Assembly (NCBI GenBank): GCA_016715905.1
Contig: JADJXI010000003.1
Coordinates: 248,001-312,000, forward strand
Reading direction: 5' to 3'
Source: Sphingobacteriaceae bacterium
GTDB taxonomy: Bacteria > Bacteroidota > Bacteroidia > B-17B0 > Aurantibacillaceae
Length of the DNA stretch: 64,000 nucleotides
Each line of letters begins with the position of its first letter. Position 1 is the first letter of the stretch. The position numbers and the translations under genes are program-made. Shown here one piece after another: positions 1 through 8,246 of the stretch. A model generated the notes under the pieces. It was given only the letters and a program-made list of their open reading frames with translations, made no database searches and was not told the origin of the DNA.

Positions 1-370
1 CCTGTGTTGTATACTTATCCATTATTTCACTATTCTCATCCCGCAATATTATTTGAAGCGAAATGTTGGCATTCAACTCAGCAATTTTCGCAATAATAGG
101 CAAATTTTGCGCGCTATCTCCACACCATGTTTCCGAAATAATTAACCAATTCCATTTTATCTTTGATAACTTCGAAACTGTATTTTTTAATTCATCATTT
201 ATTTGAGTTAACTTATATATTCTATTCATTCTCGTGGCGTTAAGTTTTGTCGCCTCAATTCTTTCAATGGTTTGTTCCGTTCCTGTAGTTTTTCCAAGTT
301 CGGAACAATCCAATACCAATTGATGATATTCTTGGTAAGAATATATTTTTGTTTTAACTGAAATAGCCAT
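1..370 (-). CDS. Thioredoxin-like family protein (3' end outside window)
   Basis: Reading the minus strand from the ATG at 370 gives 123 codons without a stop, running off the window edge, so only the N-terminal part is present. An N-terminal helical region is followed by a beta strand and the motif ETWCGDS, then LRDEN and a segment ending near DKYTTQ. This pattern is typical of the Thioredoxin_9-like proteins common in Bacteroidota, in which the usual CxxC is reduced to a single Cys (WCGDS/A). A thiol role is inferred from the family. It is transcribed divergently from ric. The substrate is unknown. Confidence 0.7.
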   Translation of the reverse strand, partial: MAISVKTKIYSYQEYHQLVLDCSELGKTTGTEQTIERIEATKLNATRMNRIYKLTQINDELKNTVSKLSKIKWNWLIISETWCGDSAQNLPIIAKIAELNANISLQIILRDENSEIMDKYTTQ

Positions 371-492
371 ATGTTTTGTATAGTGTAAAGTAAGGGAAGT
401 TTTTAACAAAAAAATATGATTTAAAACAGAAATACAAGTCAAGGTTTTTATTATTTCTACTGCGTTACTATATACAATTGCAATATTGAGAT

Positions 493-506
493 ATGAGTTT
501 AATCAT
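493..506 (+). promoter_or_regulatory. FNR-like box upstream of ric
   Basis: ATGAG-TTTA-ATCAT, one mismatch from the window-wide palindrome ATGAT-N4-ATCAT; the outer symmetry extends to 491-508. A -7-like TAATATTG lies at 529-536, its last four bases centred 35 bp from the box centre, the same spacing as at the other sites. Regulation of ric by an FNR-type protein is inferred. Confidence 0.6.
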
Positions 507-595
507 ATAATAGTTTTAATATTTGAACTAATATTGTATAAAAGAAATAAGAGGTTAGATCAGATTGGTTTTCCCTCAATTAAAAAATAATTATC

Positions 596-1327
596 ATGGA
601 AAATAGTATAGACACTCCAACCATTGGAGAGATTGTAAAAGAAGATTTTAGAAAAGCTGAAGTGTTTAAAAAGTATGGTTTAGATTTTTGCTGTGGCGGA
701 AAAAAATCAATAGCCAAAGCATGTTCAGAAAAAGGAATTGATGCAATTGCTCTTGAAAAGGATTTAAAGGCGATTGACGAATCACCAAATAATTTAGCAT
801 CTCAGAATTTTGATACATGGGAATTGGATTTTTTGGCGGATTATATTTTAAATACGCATCATAAGTACGTTACTCAGGCCCATACAATTTTATTTGAATA
901 TACTCAAAAGGTAGCGAGAGTACATGGTGACAGACATCCGGAACTTGTTGAAATTGCGGACACCTTTATGGAAATTATGCATGAATTAAATAGCCATATG
1001 ATGAAGGAGGAAAATATTTTATTTCCATACATTAAAAGTTTAGCTATATCAAAGCGTCAAAAACTCGAAGTTACTGTGCCGGGATTTGGTTCTGTACAAA
1101 ATCCAATAAACATGATGGAACATGAACATGATTCTGCTGGGAGATTAATGGAAAAAATTAAAGAGCTTAGCAATAACTTTACTCCGCCGTCTACTGCTTG
1201 TAATACTTACCGTGTATCGTTTGCTAAATTGCAAGAGTATCAGGATGATCTACATCAACACATTCATTTGGAAAATAATATTTTATTTCCAAAAGCAATT
1301 GCACTCGAAAAGGAACTACTAGGATAA
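596..1327 (+). CDS. ric: Iron-sulfur cluster repair di-iron protein Ric (YtfE/ScdA)
   Basis: 243 aa, the usual family length. Residues 1-60 form the ScdA_N (DUF542) domain with the paired-cysteine motif FCCGG (C32, C33). The rest is a hemerythrin-like four-helix domain with spaced His/Glu ligands (HHKY, HGDRH, HELNSHMMKEEN, EHEHD, HQHIHLENN) for a di-iron centre. Ric proteins restore Fe-S clusters damaged by nitric oxide or oxidants, and supply iron, in the cytoplasm. An FNR-like box lies 90 bp upstream. In a nitrate-respiring cell that makes NO as a by-product and depends on oxygen-labile clusters (NarGH, Bcr, Hcr, Kor), such a repair protein fits well. Confidence 0.93.
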   Translation: MENSIDTPTIGEIVKEDFRKAEVFKKYGLDFCCGGKKSIAKACSEKGIDAIALEKDLKAIDESPNNLASQNFDTWELDFLADYILNTHHKYVTQAHTILFEYTQKVARVHGDRHPELVEIADTFMEIMHELNSHMMKEENILFPYIKSLAISKRQKLEVTVPGFGSVQNPINMMEHEHDSAGRLMEKIKELSNNFTPPSTACNTYRVSFAKLQEYQDDLHQHIHLENNILFPKAIALEKELLG

Positions 1328-1499
1328 TAGAATCAACTAAACTGTTGCGATTTTTGGTTATCCTTGTAAAGAGTAAATTCAAATTAAAATTATTGAGGAA
1401 TTATTGTCTTTAAAAGTGTAACTCTCTTGAATAGATGGTTTGGTAAGTCTTATTTCCTGTTTTTAAAATATGAACTTAATTTGTAGAAATATTTAACCA

Positions 1500-1997
1500 A
1501 TGAAGAAAATAGCATTATCAATTATCGCGCTTGCAACCATTTTTACATTTTGCACAGAGCCGAAGGAAGAGGCAAAAGGTAAAAATTCTACAACTAAAGA
1601 TACAACCTTGCTTTATTTTGGTGATACCATTTCTGTAGAAGGTGCAGTTGCTGCAAGCGAATTAGTAAATCAACTGACTGGTAAGGATTCTTTATATATT
1701 AAATTAACAGGTGTTATTGATGAAGTGTGCCAGAAAAAAGGTTGTTGGATGACTTTGGATATTGGAAATGGGATGGAGATGAGAGTAAGTTTTAAAGATT
1801 ATGGTTTTTTTATGCCAAAAGATGCATCCGGTAAAACGGTTATTATTGACGGATATGCTTACAATGATACCATTCCTGTAGAACAACTTCGTCATTATGC
1901 TGAGGATGCCGGTGAATCAAAAGAAGAAATTGCAAAAATTGTAGCACCCGAAATAAGTATTTCCTTCGAAGCGAATGGGGTTATCATTAAAAAATAG
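1500..1997 (+). CDS. DUF4920 family lipoprotein
   Basis: 165 aa. The N-terminus is a lipoprotein signal with a Cys at about residue 18 (TFC, a relaxed lipobox as often seen in Bacteroidota), followed by a charged linker. The body carries the DUF4920 hallmarks: CQKKGCWM (residues 77-84) and FKDYGFFMP (about 98-106). It is probably a small beta-barrel (OB-like) domain on the periplasmic face of a membrane. The biochemical role is not known; the conserved Cys pair might bind metal or a redox partner (inference). Its 3' end overlaps the next gene by 23 bp, which suggests translational coupling. Confidence 0.75.
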   Translation: MKKIALSIIALATIFTFCTEPKEEAKGKNSTTKDTTLLYFGDTISVEGAVAASELVNQLTGKDSLYIKLTGVIDEVCQKKGCWMTLDIGNGMEMRVSFKDYGFFMPKDASGKTVIIDGYAYNDTIPVEQLRHYAEDAGESKEEIAKIVAPEISISFEANGVIIKK

Positions 1998-2448
1998 CAT
2001 TTCATTCATCAGCATTTTATTAATAGGGTTGAACCTATGGTTTTGTAAGAACGAAAACGCAAAAGTAGTTGAGGATACAACAACGGATAAGAATTGCGTG
2101 AATTTGGATTTGAATCCGAATGGGAGTAGCGAATTATCTTTGTTAATGCGCGATATGCTGAATCACGCTGAATCGATGAAAGAAAGCGTATTGGCCGGAA
2201 AATGGCCATCAGAATTTCCAGAAAAGTTTAAAGAAATACATACAGCAATACCAACGGATGAGTTTACTAAAAGGAACACGTTTGATGGCTTTGCGAAAAA
2301 TTATTTGGATTGTATAAAGGCATTAAATGAAATGAATCAAGGTAATCTAATAGAAAAATATAACAACGTTATACAGGCTTGTGAGAGTTGTCATTCCGAA
2401 CATTGTCCCGGGCCATTAAAAATTATTCGTAAGCTCAAAATCAATTAG
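1975..2448 (+). CDS. Putative monoheme cytochrome c lipoprotein with C-terminal CxxCH
   Basis: 157 aa. An N-terminal hydrophobic segment ends in a Cys (LWFC, about residue 24), suggesting a lipoprotein. The middle is predominantly helical. A single heme c motif CESCH lies near the C-terminus (residues 136-140), followed by SEHCPGP. A heme site at the end of a helical bundle recalls class II (cytochrome c'-like) cytochromes, some of which bind NO; this is suggested by architecture only. The start overlaps the DUF4920 gene by 23 bp, so the two are probably co-translated. It could carry electrons or bind NO; its partner is unknown. Confidence 0.6.
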   Translation: MGLSLKNSISFISILLIGLNLWFCKNENAKVVEDTTTDKNCVNLDLNPNGSSELSLLMRDMLNHAESMKESVLAGKWPSEFPEKFKEIHTAIPTDEFTKRNTFDGFAKNYLDCIKALNEMNQGNLIEKYNNVIQACESCHSEHCPGPLKIIRKLKIN

Positions 2449-2630
2449 ATTTCTAAGATTCGCGATTTTAATAAATCGGTTTCATCCTTCTACCGTTAAA
2501 TGTTCATTATTTCGGGGCTTAACCAGAGTTTGGATTTGGTGTTATTCATGTGAACTAAACGCGTTCATTGACTAATACTGAATTAGTTATAATCGCATAA
2601 AAAACATGATAAAAAGCAGTATGTTTAAAT

Positions 2631-3422
2631 ATGAATAACGCTTTTAAGATTGTAAATTTGCTTTCAATGCATGAACAATTCCATATAATTGCCTTTGTTT
2701 TATTTTTTACCATTGCTGCTTTGTATTCTTCAATTGGGCATGCCGGAGCTTCGGGTTATTTGGCAGTTATGGCATTATTGTCTTTTACACCAGAGAGTAT
2801 AAAGCCTACATCATTAATTTTAAATATTATTGTAGCAGCAATCGCGTCTTTTAAGTTTATATCTGCCGGATATTTTGACAGAAAAATATTTTTCTCACTA
2901 ATTATTTTTTCGATACCTGCATCGTTTTTTGGAGGTTATCTTTCTTTAAGTCCGATTTATTTCAAATTAATTTCAGGTATATTTTTAATCGTCGCAGCTT
3001 TTTTGCTTTTAGTAAAAAAAAATATTAAAGCAGATGAAATTAAAGAAGTTAAAAGCTTAATTATGTGGAGCGCTTTGCTTGGAAGTTTAATTGGATTTCT
3101 TTCAGGAATTATTGGTGTAGGAGGAGGAATATTTTTAACGCCTTTATTATTAGTACTAGGTTGGACAAAAGTTAAGAATGCCTCAGGGATTTCTGCATTA
3201 TTTATTTTATTCAACTCAATATCAGGTCTTATGGGTCATATGAGCGCAGTAAAAAATGTTGATAGCAAAATTGGGTATTGGGTGATAGCTGTGGTTATTG
3301 GAGGATTTATCGGTTCTTATTTAGGAAGTAAAAGATTTAATAACAAAGTTATTTTATATTGCCTTTTTGTAATACTTCTAACGGCTGGATTAAAGTTTAT
3401 TTTTATAGATACCATGAAATAA
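2631..3422 (+). CDS. Sulfite exporter TauE/SafE family membrane protein
   Basis: 263 aa, predicted inner-membrane protein with about eight hydrophobic segments. It has the two internally repeated TauE/SafE halves: GHAGASGYLAVMAL near residue 38 and GIIGVGGGIFLTPLLL near residue 164. The family exports small organosulfur or sulfur anions, but substrates cannot be read from sequence. An alternative ATG at 2667 (MHEQFH) would still keep the first membrane segment; the longer form is given. It is convergent with the DUF2490 gene. No FNR-like box was found upstream. Placement beside molybdenum-cofactor genes might hint at sulfur handling, but this is weak. Confidence 0.8.
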   Translation: MNNAFKIVNLLSMHEQFHIIAFVLFFTIAALYSSIGHAGASGYLAVMALLSFTPESIKPTSLILNIIVAAIASFKFISAGYFDRKIFFSLIIFSIPASFFGGYLSLSPIYFKLISGIFLIVAAFLLLVKKNIKADEIKEVKSLIMWSALLGSLIGFLSGIIGVGGGIFLTPLLLVLGWTKVKNASGISALFILFNSISGLMGHMSAVKNVDSKIGYWVIAVVIGGFIGSYLGSKRFNNKVILYCLFVILLTAGLKFIFIDTMK

Positions 3423-3439
3423 ATAAACTAATTTTTGTT

Positions 3440-3452
3440 GCTAACTGTTAGC
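3440..3452. terminator. Short hairpin between convergent genes (possible terminator)
   Basis: GCTAA-CTG-TTAGC forms a five-pair stem with a three-base loop between the convergent TauE and DUF2490 genes. T-rich sequence precedes it and a short T run follows. The stem is short, so this is a weak bidirectional terminator candidate. Confidence 0.3.
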
Positions 3453-3458
3453 TTTTGA

Positions 3459-4154
3459 TTATTTAATCCCAAATGTCTGAACTATACCCAACCATATTAT
3501 TGTGTTTTTGTTTTTAAATTTATTATCGTGCTGTAAAACGTAGTTTAAATTAATTACCAATTTTTTATTTAACTTATAGCCTATACCTACAAGTATTCTG
3601 TTTTGATCAAAAAATGTAACCTTATTAATAGTTGAATAAAATATTTCATTTCCGAATTGAGAATAAATAGTTTTTTCAGTAATTGTTTTGTGATTTAAAG
3701 GAATGGAAAATAATAATCGATAACGATATCTAAAATTAAAATCGCAAATGTTAGTTTCGAGAGAATGAAATTTACGTTGCTCTATTCTTGCTCGATGTGA
3801 AAGAATTAATTTTGAAATATTTTGAATAAATTGAATTTCTTGCCATCCTCGCCATTCTTCTTTGGTAATTCTTTCCATATTGTTTTGATTAAAATAAGCT
3901 GCGCCTGCTGTAAATGAAAGATTTTTATTTACGTAATAACTTATGCCAATCCTTCCTAAACTAGCCTGACGTAAAAAACCACTTGAATTAAAACGCAAGC
4001 CTACATCACCTGCCGCTTGCCATTTTGTAGAAATTTTTAGTTGACCGTAATATTGAAGCCACAACTTGTCGCTCACATTATTGTTAGAATTTTGCGAATA
4101 GCTTAGGCATGGAAAAAGTATGCATGCGATTATTATTTGTTTGTAGCGCAACAT
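3459..4154 (-). CDS. DUF2490 family outer-membrane protein
   Basis: 231 aa. An N-terminal signal peptide (about 20 residues, ending near SYSQ) is followed by a body of alternating aromatic and polar beta strands typical of a small outer-membrane barrel, with LWLQYYGQLKIS near the start as in DUF2490 proteins. The function of this family is unknown. It is the last gene on the minus strand after mogA, only 2 bp downstream of it, so it is probably the tail of the molybdenum-cofactor transcript. A role in molybdate or nitrate handling would be speculation. Confidence 0.75.
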   Translation of the reverse strand: MLRYKQIIIACILFPCLSYSQNSNNNVSDKLWLQYYGQLKISTKWQAAGDVGLRFNSSGFLRQASLGRIGISYYVNKNLSFTAGAAYFNQNNMERITKEEWRGWQEIQFIQNISKLILSHRARIEQRKFHSLETNICDFNFRYRYRLLFSIPLNHKTITEKTIYSQFGNEIFYSTINKVTFFDQNRILVGIGYKLNKKLVINLNYVLQHDNKFKNKNTIIWLGIVQTFGIK

Positions 4155-4156
4155 TA

Positions 4157-4687
4157 TTATTTTTTTGGGCGAAATACTTTTATTATTTCATCGTTTGTAG
4201 AAATATACGGGCCATTAATTAAATCAATGCAATAGGGTACAGCAGGAAAAACGGCATCTAAACATTCTCGAATAGATTTTGGTTTGCCAGGCAAATTTAT
4301 AATTAATGAATTACCTCTGATGCCCGCCGTTTGTCTAGATAAAATTGCAGTTGGTACATACTTCAAGCTTACCTGTCTCATCAATTCACCAAAACCGGGC
4401 ATCATTTTGTTACATACCTTTTCCGTTGCTTCCGGTGTAACGTCTCTAACAGAAGGACCCGTACCTCCTGTTGTAACAATTAAACAACATTTCTCCTTGT
4501 CTGCCAACTCTATCAAAGTTGCCTCAATTGTTTTCTGATCATCGGGTATTAAACGATATACTTTTTTCCAACTATTCTTAATATAGGCGCTAAGCGTTTC
4601 TATTATGGCTTTACCTGACAAATCTTCATATACACCTGCGCTAGCTCGGTCAGACATAGTAACAATTCCTATTTTAATTTCTTCCAT
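4157..4687 (-). CDS. mog: MogA/MoaB-type molybdopterin adenylyltransferase
   Basis: 176 aa, a single MPT-binding (MoCF_biosynth) domain. It starts with IGIVTMSDRASAG and has the nucleotide-binding TTGGTGPSVRDVTPEAT block (residues about 71-87) and the NLPGKPKSI loop near residue 130, all typical of MogA. MogA adenylates molybdopterin, activating it for MoeA-driven molybdate insertion in the cytoplasm. The window also carries a second, divergent MPT-binding domain in the MoaC fusion at 5537-6439, so there are two MogA/MoaB-like domains in one cluster. It abuts the preceding gene of unknown function (1 bp apart or less). Confidence 0.9.
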   Translation of the reverse strand: MEEIKIGIVTMSDRASAGVYEDLSGKAIIETLSAYIKNSWKKVYRLIPDDQKTIEATLIELADKEKCCLIVTTGGTGPSVRDVTPEATEKVCNKMMPGFGELMRQVSLKYVPTAILSRQTAGIRGNSLIINLPGKPKSIRECLDAVFPAVPYCIDLINGPYISTNDEIIKVFRPKK

Positions 4688-5073
4688 TTACGTGTCGTAT
4701 TTTGATATGTCAGTTGTTTTATCCATCATTAATGCAAAAATATGTTTTGGGTTCACCACATAAATATCAATACCAAAGTTGATAATTTTTTTATCCTGTA
4801 AGGCCTTTAGATCATTATGATGTTTATTACCATATTCAAATACAAAAAAGGATTTGTCTCCAAAATAATCAAGCACTTTACTTACAACCATAATAGGCGT
4901 ATCTGTAAATGTTTCTTTCTTATCTTCGAATTCACTATAATCGAATCCATATTCTTCTTTAAATATTTTAGATAACATTTCGTCATCTTCAAAAAATGGT
5001 CTAATGATTTTATTTCCCAAATAGCCATATTTTCGAACATCTTGTAGTTTTTATCAAAGTCTGTTACTGTCAT
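4688..5073 (-). CDS. Hypothetical protein, frame broken at a T/A homopolymer
   Basis: From the ATG at 5073 the protein begins MTVTDFDKN and is then lost in the wrong frame. The frame that reads on to 4688 has coding character (GNKIIRPFFEDDEM onward) but no good start of its own. Adding one A (one T on the plus strand) to the homopolymer at 5048-5052 joins them into a smooth protein of about 128 aa, MTVTDFDKKLQDVRKYGYLG and onward. The ATG overlaps the stop of the upstream gene (ATGA). I do not recognise the family. It is soluble, acidic, and has no metal-binding or catalytic motif I can name. It sits inside the molybdenum-cofactor operon. Confidence 0.55.
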
Positions 5074-5537
5074 TTTTCTTTTTTTATACCGTTTTCAAAA
5101 TTTTCTTGTTTAATTAATTTTCCCTCACTATTATAGTTTTTAATGAATCCGTGTAGTGCGTCTTCATGAAATTGTCCTTCGCTTTTAAGTGTGCCATTGT
5201 CATTCCAATCGGTAAATTCTCCATTCAACTTATCATTGTCGTAATTTCTTTCATTTATAAGTATTCCATCGTTATTATACATTAACCATTTCCCATATCG
5301 TTTTCCTTTTTTAAAAAACCCTTCCATTTGGCGTTTACCATTTTGATAGAACCAAATCCAGCGTCCTTCGTTAAAACCATTTTCTCTTCGTCCATCATGC
5401 TTAATTTGTCCGTTATCATATTTATCGTTTTCTCCTAAGTTCGCATATTTGTAGAGGATATAAGTAAACACAATACTTAAAACAAAAATGCGATGGTATT
5501 TAAGTAATGGTTTGTATTTACGCCACTCGAATGCCAT
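5070..5537 (-). CDS. YwqK/MORN-repeat protein with N-terminal membrane anchor
   Basis: 155 aa. A hydrophobic segment at about residues 15-32 should anchor it in the membrane. After it come about four repeats of roughly 23 residues built on the pattern xNGxxxxEGxFxxGKxxGxWxxY, as in YwqK-type (MORN-like) proteins. Such proteins are abundant in Bacteroidota and have no firm general function; the name antitoxin seen in databases is inherited from one case. It overlaps the next gene (ATGA) and starts at the stop of the MoaC-MoaB fusion, so it is part of the minus-strand operon, but nothing ties it to cofactor synthesis. Confidence 0.7.
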   Translation of the reverse strand: MAFEWRKYKPLLKYHRIFVLSIVFTYILYKYANLGENDKYDNGQIKHDGRRENGFNEGRWIWFYQNGKRQMEGFFKKGKRYGKWLMYNNDGILINERNYDNDKLNGEFTDWNDNGTLKSEGQFHEDALHGFIKNYNSEGKLIKQENFENGIKKEK

Positions 5538-6439
5538 TACTTTTTATGTTTTAACATTTTAAATCCATGCAATACATATGGAAACAAAGCGTCAATAGTT
5601 TCTTTCGCACCATTTGTAGAACCCGGAATTGCCAGTATCATAGTTTGGTTAATAATACCGGAAAGTCCTCTAGAGAACATAGCATAAGGTGTACGGTTTT
5701 GTCCGTAGCTTCGAGCCCATTCCATAATTCCGGGGATTTCTGAATCCATCAATTCTTTTAGTGTTTCAGGTGTTTTATCCTTTTTTGTAAATCCGGTTCC
5801 TCCACTTACTATAATTAAATCAGTTTTATTTACATATTCTTTTATTTTGGAGGCCAACAAAATTTGATCATCAGGAATTATATCGTAAGCAATATTATTT
5901 AATTCATGTTTTTGAATAGCCTTTAAAATAATCTGCCCACCTTTATCTTCTTTTTTACCATTTGCAATAGAATCGGAAACAATTATTATAGCGGAATTTA
6001 ATCCTTTACCGGAATCATTTCTGAAGTCAGTTTTTCCCCCACTTTTTTCAATTAATGCTATTTTTTCAATAGTAATGCCTTTGTCAATTGGCTTTAGCAT
6101 GTCGTACATCGTCATTGCTACTACAGATGCACCGTACATGGCCTCTACTTCAACGCCCGTTTTATAAATGGTATGCACTTCAACCAGAATGCTAATTTGA
6201 AGTCCGTTTACGGTATGTTTAATTGTTGTAAATTCTATAGGTAATGGATGGCAATCGGGTATAACATCACTTGTTTTTTTAACAGCAAACAAACCGGCTG
6301 TTTTTGACATTTCAAATACATCACCTTTTGGTACTTGTTTATTGACAATTGCATCAATGGTTTTTTGTGAACTAACAAGCACAATGGCTTGGGCGATTGC
6401 ACTACGTTGCGTGTTTATTTTTGAAAGAATATCAACCAT
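5537..6439 (-). CDS. Bifunctional MoaC-MoaB fusion, molybdenum cofactor biosynthesis
   Basis: 300 aa in two domains. Residues 1-145 are MoaC (cyclic pyranopterin monophosphate synthase), with MSKTAGLFAVKKTSDVIPDCHPLPI and GVEVEAMYGASVVAMTMYDM; it converts the MoaA product to cPMP. Residues 148-300 are a MoaB/MogA-like MPT-binding domain, with SDSIANGKKEDKGG, SGGTGFTKKDKTPET and AIPGSTNGAKE. The GGTG core is intact, so molybdopterin or nucleotide binding is likely. MoaC-MoaB fusions are known in several Bacteroidota. The gene lies 2 bp from moaE. The matching MoaA is encoded far away at 32484-33473. Confidence 0.9.
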   Translation of the reverse strand: MVDILSKINTQRSAIAQAIVLVSSQKTIDAIVNKQVPKGDVFEMSKTAGLFAVKKTSDVIPDCHPLPIEFTTIKHTVNGLQISILVEVHTIYKTGVEVEAMYGASVVAMTMYDMLKPIDKGITIEKIALIEKSGGKTDFRNDSGKGLNSAIIIVSDSIANGKKEDKGGQIILKAIQKHELNNIAYDIIPDDQILLASKIKEYVNKTDLIIVSGGTGFTKKDKTPETLKELMDSEIPGIMEWARSYGQNRTPYAMFSRGLSGIINQTMILAIPGSTNGAKETIDALFPYVLHGFKMLKHKK

Positions 6440-6441
6440 AA

Positions 6442-6882
6442 TTATTTATTTACTTTCCAGGTATGTGTTTTATTTTCGAATATTTCTTGTCCCCAAATAG
6501 GAACTTCTTTTTTTAATCTTTCAACTATATATTTACATGCTTTAAAGCTATCCTCACGGTGTTGACAGGTTACAATAACCATCAAACATATTTCTCCTTT
6601 TTTTACAGTTTCAAGGCTATGTAAAATATTTACATGATTAAGACCAATTTCTTTTTTAGCATCAATGGCAATTTGATGAAATATTTGTTTAGCCATTTCA
6701 ACATTGGATGTATAATGTATAGCTTCTACATTTTGATTTTGAATCTTATCTTGTCTTACTTGCCCAAGAAATATATTATAGGCGCCTGAATATAAATCAG
6801 AACTGTATTTTTCTATGGATGATCCAATTTGTTTTGAAGAAATAGGACCGTTGATAAAGGTAAAGTTATACCAGTTTTCCAT
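6442..6882 (-). CDS. moaE: Molybdopterin synthase catalytic subunit MoaE
   Basis: 146 aa, matching the family length. Features are the N-terminal INGPISSKQIGS, the FLGQVRQ motif, AIHYTSNVEMAKQ (position of the family LEYEAY segment), LHSLETVKKGEICLMVIV, then HREDSFKACKYIVERLKKEVPIWGQE, which contains the catalytic Lys residues. With MoaD it transfers sulfur to cPMP to form molybdopterin. It is directly joined to moeB upstream, in an operon with moaD and mobA. Confidence 0.92.
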   Translation of the reverse strand: MENWYNFTFINGPISSKQIGSSIEKYSSDLYSGAYNIFLGQVRQDKIQNQNVEAIHYTSNVEMAKQIFHQIAIDAKKEIGLNHVNILHSLETVKKGEICLMVIVTCQHREDSFKACKYIVERLKKEVPIWGQEIFENKTHTWKVNK

Positions 6883-8010
6883 TTATATTATTTGAGTTTT
6901 GGTTTGTGATAAGTAATTGTTTAATATTTCAATGCCGGGTTTGAAACTATAAATATCAATATCTGTAAATTTTTGTTTTAAGAGTGTTAGAGCTTTATCA
7001 CTTCTGACTCCCGATTTGCAGATAAAAATGATTTTATCAAAGGACTTAATTTTATCTAATTGAAGCTCTAAAATACTTAATGGAATTTTGAGCGTATTAG
7101 CAACCAATGTCTTTGGTAATTCGTTTTCTTCTCTCACATCAATTAATACAAATCCGTTGTTAGTAATCATATTTATTAATTCATTCGGACTTGTTAGAAT
7201 TTGCCTTTCTTTAGTACATGGTAAATAATAATTGTGTTTTAGTATTTCATCTTTTTTTAAATATTTAGTATCTTCCTTTTTTTCAGTTGTAAAATAGAAA
7301 TGTTCTAAAGAAAGTGAATTAATAAATAATATTTTATTGTAACAACATGTTTTAGGGTTAATAAAGTATTTAATAATTTCATTGGCCTGATACAATCCCA
7401 TTAATCCGGGTAAAGTTGATAGTACGCCAGCCTCTTCACAATTTACACTATTTTTATTTTTGTCTGTTTCTGAAAACACGTCTCGGTAATTTGCCGAGTT
7501 TTTCATGTTATCAATTTGAAAATTGTAAACTCCAATTTGTCCCTCAAATTTATGTATGGCAGCCGAAACAAAGGGTTTGTTATACAATGTGCACACATCA
7601 TTTATTAAATACCGGGTTCCAAAATTATCGGTGCAATCTACAACTAAGTCAAAATCATTGATTATAGTTAACGCTAATTCTGAATTTAGATATTCCGGTA
7701 CAGTATGAATTTTTATATGCGGATTTAATTTGAGTAATTTCTTTGCGGCTACATTAACTTTTAGCTTGCCCAAATCTTCGTTAGAAAATAATATTTGTCT
7801 TTGAAGGTTTGATTCGCTTACCAGGTCTCCATCTATAATGGTTATTGATCCAATACCTGCTGAAGCTATATATTGCAAAACAGGACATCCCAATCCGCCG
7901 GCTCCTATTACTAATACCTTAGCGTGTTTAAGTTTAAGTTGTCCGCTTATCCCCATTACCGATAATTTAATCTGCCGGTCATATCTGAATATTTCGTCTT
8001 TACTTAACAT
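6883..8010 (-). CDS. moeB: MoeB/ThiF-type MoaD-activating enzyme with C-terminal rhodanese domain
   Basis: 375 aa. Residues 1-250 are an E1-like adenylation domain: RYDRQIKLSVMG, the glycine-rich VIGAGGLGCPV (about 33-43), DLVSESNLQRQ with the conserved Arg, and DCTDNFGTRYLIND. Residues about 270-375 are a rhodanese domain with active-site loop CKSGVRSD. It should adenylate the C-terminal Gly of MoaD and supply sulfur for the thiocarboxylate. The paired CxxC zinc ligands of classical MoeB are not evident; only scattered Cys (CEEAG, TCCYN) are present, so the zinc site may be absent. It overlaps moaD by 1 bp. Confidence 0.88.
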   Translation of the reverse strand: MLSKDEIFRYDRQIKLSVMGISGQLKLKHAKVLVIGAGGLGCPVLQYIASAGIGSITIIDGDLVSESNLQRQILFSNEDLGKLKVNVAAKKLLKLNPHIKIHTVPEYLNSELALTIINDFDLVVDCTDNFGTRYLINDVCTLYNKPFVSAAIHKFEGQIGVYNFQIDNMKNSANYRDVFSETDKNKNSVNCEEAGVLSTLPGLMGLYQANEIIKYFINPKTCCYNKILFINSLSLEHFYFTTEKKEDTKYLKKDEILKHNYYLPCTKERQILTSPNELINMITNNGFVLIDVREENELPKTLVANTLKIPLSILELQLDKIKSFDKIIFICKSGVRSDKALTLLKQKFTDIDIYSFKPGIEILNNYLSQTKTQII

Positions 8011-8246
8011 TATCCTCCTGAGAATGGTGGCATTAAATCTAATCTATTGTGTTCAGCTATTTCAATTTCTTTGTCAACTATTTTATTGTTTACAGCCAGT
8101 ACATAATTGTATTTTGAAATTTCCGGATATTTCTTTTCAATTTTTTGTAAAACGTGACTCGATTTAGAACAATTTTCAAGGATGATATGATTTTCCCCAA
8201 TTGCCTCAGCTAATACTCCATATAAATTTATTTTTATTTTGCTCAT
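8010..8246 (-). CDS. moaD: Molybdopterin synthase sulfur carrier MoaD
   Basis: 78 aa, a ubiquitin-like fold ending in PPFSGG. The terminal Gly-Gly is adenylated by MoeB and converted to the thiocarboxylate. KINLYGVLAEAIG at the N-terminus and YVLAVNNKIV in the middle are typical. It overlaps mobA by 4 bp (ATGA) and moeB by 1 bp, so these genes are one operon. Confidence 0.9.
   Translation of the reverse strand: MSKIKINLYGVLAEAIGENHIILENCSKSSHVLQKIEKKYPEISKYNYVLAVNNKIVDKEIEIAEHNRLDLMPPFSGG

Noticed and set aside
2470..2490. CGATTT-TAAT-AAATCG inverted repeat after the cytochrome-like lipoprotein gene
   Set aside because: No T tract follows and no known operator is matched; left unassigned.
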